A stretch of DNA of 64,000 nucleotides from NCBI GenBank assembly GCA_947034885.2, contig OX344750.2:10140553-10204552 (forward strand), read 5' to 3'. How positions within the stretch are numbered: the stretch's first letter is position 1; each line of letters starts with the position of its first letter. A program made the position numbers and the translations under genes. The notes under the pieces were generated by a model. It worked only from the letters and a program-made list of their open reading frames with translations. It did no database searches and was not told where the DNA came from. Source of the DNA: Thuidium tamariscinum. Taxonomy: Eukaryota; Streptophyta; Bryopsida; Hypnales; Thuidiaceae. Below are positions 60,640 to 64,000 of the stretch, one piece after another.

Positions 60640-62298
60640 TTGGGACTCGTGAACCTCCATGTATACAAATCAAAATATTTGTAAAAATATTTTTTGACTT
60701 TGTCTATATGTAAAAGGAGCTTTTGTGGGATAAGTCAATCTAATTTCACTATTTAAGATAGTAGATGTGCATTTATTTGGAGACCAACCATATAGAGGTG
60801 TAGATTTTGATTTCAGAGGTGAAACAAGGTGTTTATTATTATACATGCTATTCAAAATACTAAAATGATTTTTGGAATTAAAAAAATATCTATCTTGCTT
60901 GAGAAATGTACCTTCACTTATTTTAGCTTCTCTAAAATATTTGCAAGATTGATTGATTTGCCAACGCAACAATTTCTCACCCAATTTTTTTGAAAGCACC
61001 TTCATATTTTGCAAGACATCTTTAAATTTTTTTAAGTCATGAAGAATTTATTTTAAAACGCTCCTATTGTTTCATAAATGAAATCAATTACAAAATACTT
61101 TAGTCATAGGTCTTGTCCTTCTAGGTTAATCATGCCAATCATTCCGATTTGGACTTGCATTTGACTGTTTGCTCCATGATGCATTGACTCAACGTCAAGC
61201 ATTTAAAAGACTTAATAGTTTTGTACAGACTTACACAAGTTGATTTTGAAAGGACAAGCTTGTTACTCATTCAAACTTCAAAATCTTTCACTTCTATATT
61301 ATGTCATTATACGACTATGAATGAATATGATCCCTATATTTATTTTTTGACAAGCGAAATTGCCTGCCTTTTAAGTGTCAAAATCTTTAGATTATTTTGT
61401 AAAAATTTGAAATTACTATAAAAGTTTGAATTCAAATCAAATCAAATCAATCTATAAATCATTCAATTAGTTTATTTTGATTTAGTTGAATTATAACAAT
61501 TTAAAAATGTGCAACATTGTTTCAACATTACTAATGTAAGAATTTGAACAATTTGAAATATTAGCTCTTGTAAATTGAAAGTTTATCAAGTTTTATTTCT
61601 ACTCCACTTAGAAAAATATTAAATTAAAATTTTAATAATTAAACATTTAGTCTATAGCCAGAGTTTGTTGTTTATTATTATATTATTTTAACCATTTCAT
61701 ATAAAATAGACCAAATTTTAAGTGTAATATATAATTGAGTGAGGTTTAGATGAAAGTTGAATGAATATCCTACTATTGAAAAAAGTTTTAAAATAGAGTA
61801 GAGTATATTATATTAATTTTGATCTTAAATACTATAAATTAATATATTTGTGTGCCTTACAAACTTGCGTAATCTCCAAATCAACATGAATTAGTATTTT
61901 GATTGGGGTGTGCACTAGAAGAATTGGCAAAATTAACTTGATTGGCAAAATTTGTCAAAGGGGGTAGGTATTTTTATTACATTTTTCTTGCAAGCTTGAT
62001 GATTAGTGTGATATGTAACATCATTTTGTTAAATTGATCAAAATAAAAAGACCTAGAATAATTTTCCTCTATCAATGGTTAATGAATTAAAAATTGTGCT
62101 AAACAAATTTGCTTTAGAAGCTTTGAATCTTCAAATTAGGTAGGAAGGAGATTAGAGATTCAACAACAGACTATGACTACATCTATGATTTGATGATTGA
62201 TATACTCAAGGTTGGATATTATAAAAGATTCTTCAATGCATTCATTCCTTTTCAAATGTTGGATCCTTGAAATTATTTTTCATACAATTTTTCATTAA
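60640..62298. other. intergenic, very AT-rich, no gene seen
   Basis: Low-complexity AT-rich DNA with short open frames only. No repeat boundary is assigned. Confidence 0.4.
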
Positions 62299-62539
62299 CC
62301 CTTGAGCGCCCTAAAGCCTCAAATATGGCCTCTCAAATTTGAAAGATGTCCTTATTTAACTATTATAATCTTTTCAATGGTACAATCCAAGGATGCATCT
62401 CTTTTTATGTACCTCTGCACAAGTTTAGACTACCAATTGGTATGATTAGTTTTTGTGGATTTTGTTTTTAATGATACTTTGATTAGAATGAGTGCAAGAA
62501 GGTTTGGATTTTGGTAAACATAGGTTGGGCATTGTAGGG
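62299..62539. mobile_element. 241-bp TTAA-flanked MITE
   Basis: It starts CCCTTGAGCGCC and ends AATGTAGGG-like (ATTGTAGGG), flanked by TTAA at 62295-62298 and 62540-62543. The left end CCCTTGAGCGCCCTAAAGCC resembles that of the intronic copy at 15731 (CCCTGAAGCGC). The inverted match is short, so assignment relies on the target site and the CCCT termini. Confidence 0.55.
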
Positions 62540-62543
62540 TTAA

Positions 62544-64000
62544 AGAACAAAAAGAGCCACATCATTCTAATGATTTATTTTTTGTTTCTTTTATAAACAA
62601 GACACAAAGTAATTGTATAGTTTATTTTATGAGGTGTCTCTTTGGAGTGGATAGGGATAGTCACTAAGGAAGAACACCTAAGCCCCCTACCTAAGTCCCT
62701 CTTTTCATCAACCCCCTCCCCCCCCATTTATTTTTAAAAATGGTTAAATCATACAAAACAATTGTCTATTGAATAGACAACTGAAAATCTATATACATTC
62801 CTATGAAGTCAATTTTGGTTGGATGCTTACAAAATTTTGGAACAAAGTATCAAAAAATATATCCTCCCCAAGTCAGAATATTATTATTTTATTATTCGGT
62901 GCCCAATTAAAAGTTATATTGCCCTAAATCTTTTTTTTAATCAAGCTTGTCTTTAGAAAATTCCTCCTTTAGGGCTAAAATTTGGAAGGTGTATATTTTT
63001 ATAATAAAAGACATAAATACAAAAAAATAAAGTACATGTAGTGCAAAAATTTCAGTTTAGTAGAAGTTAAAGTCTTCCAACCCTATCAAGGTAGGTTGGA
63101 AAAAACTCTTTCTTCTAACTTCAAACATTATAATTTTTCAATGTGTGCAATCTAAGTTTCTAATATTTTTTCCACACATTTCTATAGTGGTCTAGTTCAA
63201 TTTTGTACAATTGAAAGTTGGAAAAAAAACTTTTTTGTCATTTTTTCTAACTGCCCTAAAAAATAACAGGTTTTAATAGTTTTTGATTGAAATATGCCTC
63301 TAAGATTTAGGAGATAAATAATTTAATATTCATTTTTACTAACTCAACCATTTTAAATGTATAGGTGATAACAAATGACATAGGATATGTGACCATGTAT
63401 CATATCTACATCTCTCTCTCTATATATATATATCTCTCTATATATATATATACATTGTATAATACATCTATATACAATACCCATATTTGTAACCCATACT
63501 TGTAGCATATAACTTTATTTGTATACGTGTATGTTTTTGCATCAAAATATACAATGTATATGGAGGATATAAAAAAATATTTTATAAAGGTGTATGGAAT
63601 CCTTAACATTTGTAGGGCATGCAAGTTGTCTCTTTTCAAGAGATAATGGAGTGGTGAAGTTGTTTACATTTAGTGACATGGATGAAATATAAAATCATGG
63701 ATGAAAATGCATTTGTTCATCCAAAAGTGCAAAAATTAATCAATGATAAAACAATCCAAACTAGATTATATCCCCTCTACACCACAAAATTAATATAGTT
63801 TTTTCTTGGTAGTAATGAAAGTATTTAAGAATGGTTTGTGGAAAAAAAAATTCTATGTACATAAGAATCATATAAGGGTGATTGCAAGAAAGGGTTGTCT
63901 TTTTTGGCATCACAATTGAAGTGACTCTCACACCATTGGTAATAACTTTGGGGGCATGAAGCCAATTTACTTGAAATTTTTAATGAAGATGGCCAACTTG
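62544..64000. other. intergenic, AT-rich, with a microsatellite
   Basis: A compound (TC)n/(TA)n microsatellite lies at about 63410-63455. The rest is AT-rich and shows no gene. Confidence 0.45.

Overview
The window is nuclear DNA of a land plant. Seven protein-coding genes can be read as spliced GT-AG exon chains, and every encoded family is typical of plants: PHO1 with SPX and EXS domains, a plant-type A1 aspartic protease, UPF0114, serine carboxypeptidase III, HRD3/SEL1L, a class I methyltransferase and an ERECTA-type receptor kinase. The clade cannot be fixed from this sequence alone. Exons are GC-balanced, while introns and intergenic DNA are very AT-rich and full of non-autonomous DNA transposons. 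My guess of a non-seed plant (bryophyte, lycophyte or fern) is weak inference.

Layout. 1-9.1 kb is transposon-filled intergenic DNA: a 922-bp element flanked by TTAA, a 3.6-kb fold-back element with arms of about 630 bp, and a 124-bp hairpin MITE upstream of PHO1. 9.7-16.5 kb is PHO1 (+, 11 exons, 824 aa). 17.8-24.1 kb is the aspartic protease (+, 10 exons, about 501 aa). 24.4-26.7 kb is UPF0114 (-, 5 exons, 275 aa). 27.6-31.2 kb is serine carboxypeptidase (-, 9 exons, 517 aa). 32.0-36.0 kb is HRD3/SEL1L (+, 8 exons, 686 aa), which shares an 819-bp divergent promoter region with the carboxypeptidase. 36-44.5 kb is a second repeat block: a 1.9-kb compound fold-back, a nested TA-flanked hairpin, a decayed copy of a methyltransferase first exon, and a broken Copia fossil that carries a second copy of the TTAA element. 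The Copia right-hand LTR, with a 50-bp minisatellite, lies directly before the methyltransferase gene (44.5-46.1 kb, +, 2 exons, 258 aa). 47.0-55.4 kb is the ERECTA-type receptor kinase (-, 27 exons, about 987 aa), with one exon per leucine-rich repeat plus one extra decayed LRR-like exon. 55.4-64 kb is its upstream region and more AT-rich repeats.

The genes do not form one pathway. Two act in the secretory system: HRD3 in ER-associated degradation, and the carboxypeptidase, which folds in the ER and matures in the vacuole. The ERECTA family also depends on ER quality control. PHO1 exports phosphate. I found no previously undescribed multi-gene system. The most unusual content is the set of non-autonomous elements flanked by TTAA with CCC-starting ends, which resemble piggyBac-type transposons, a group seldom noted in plants, together with the large compound fold-backs.
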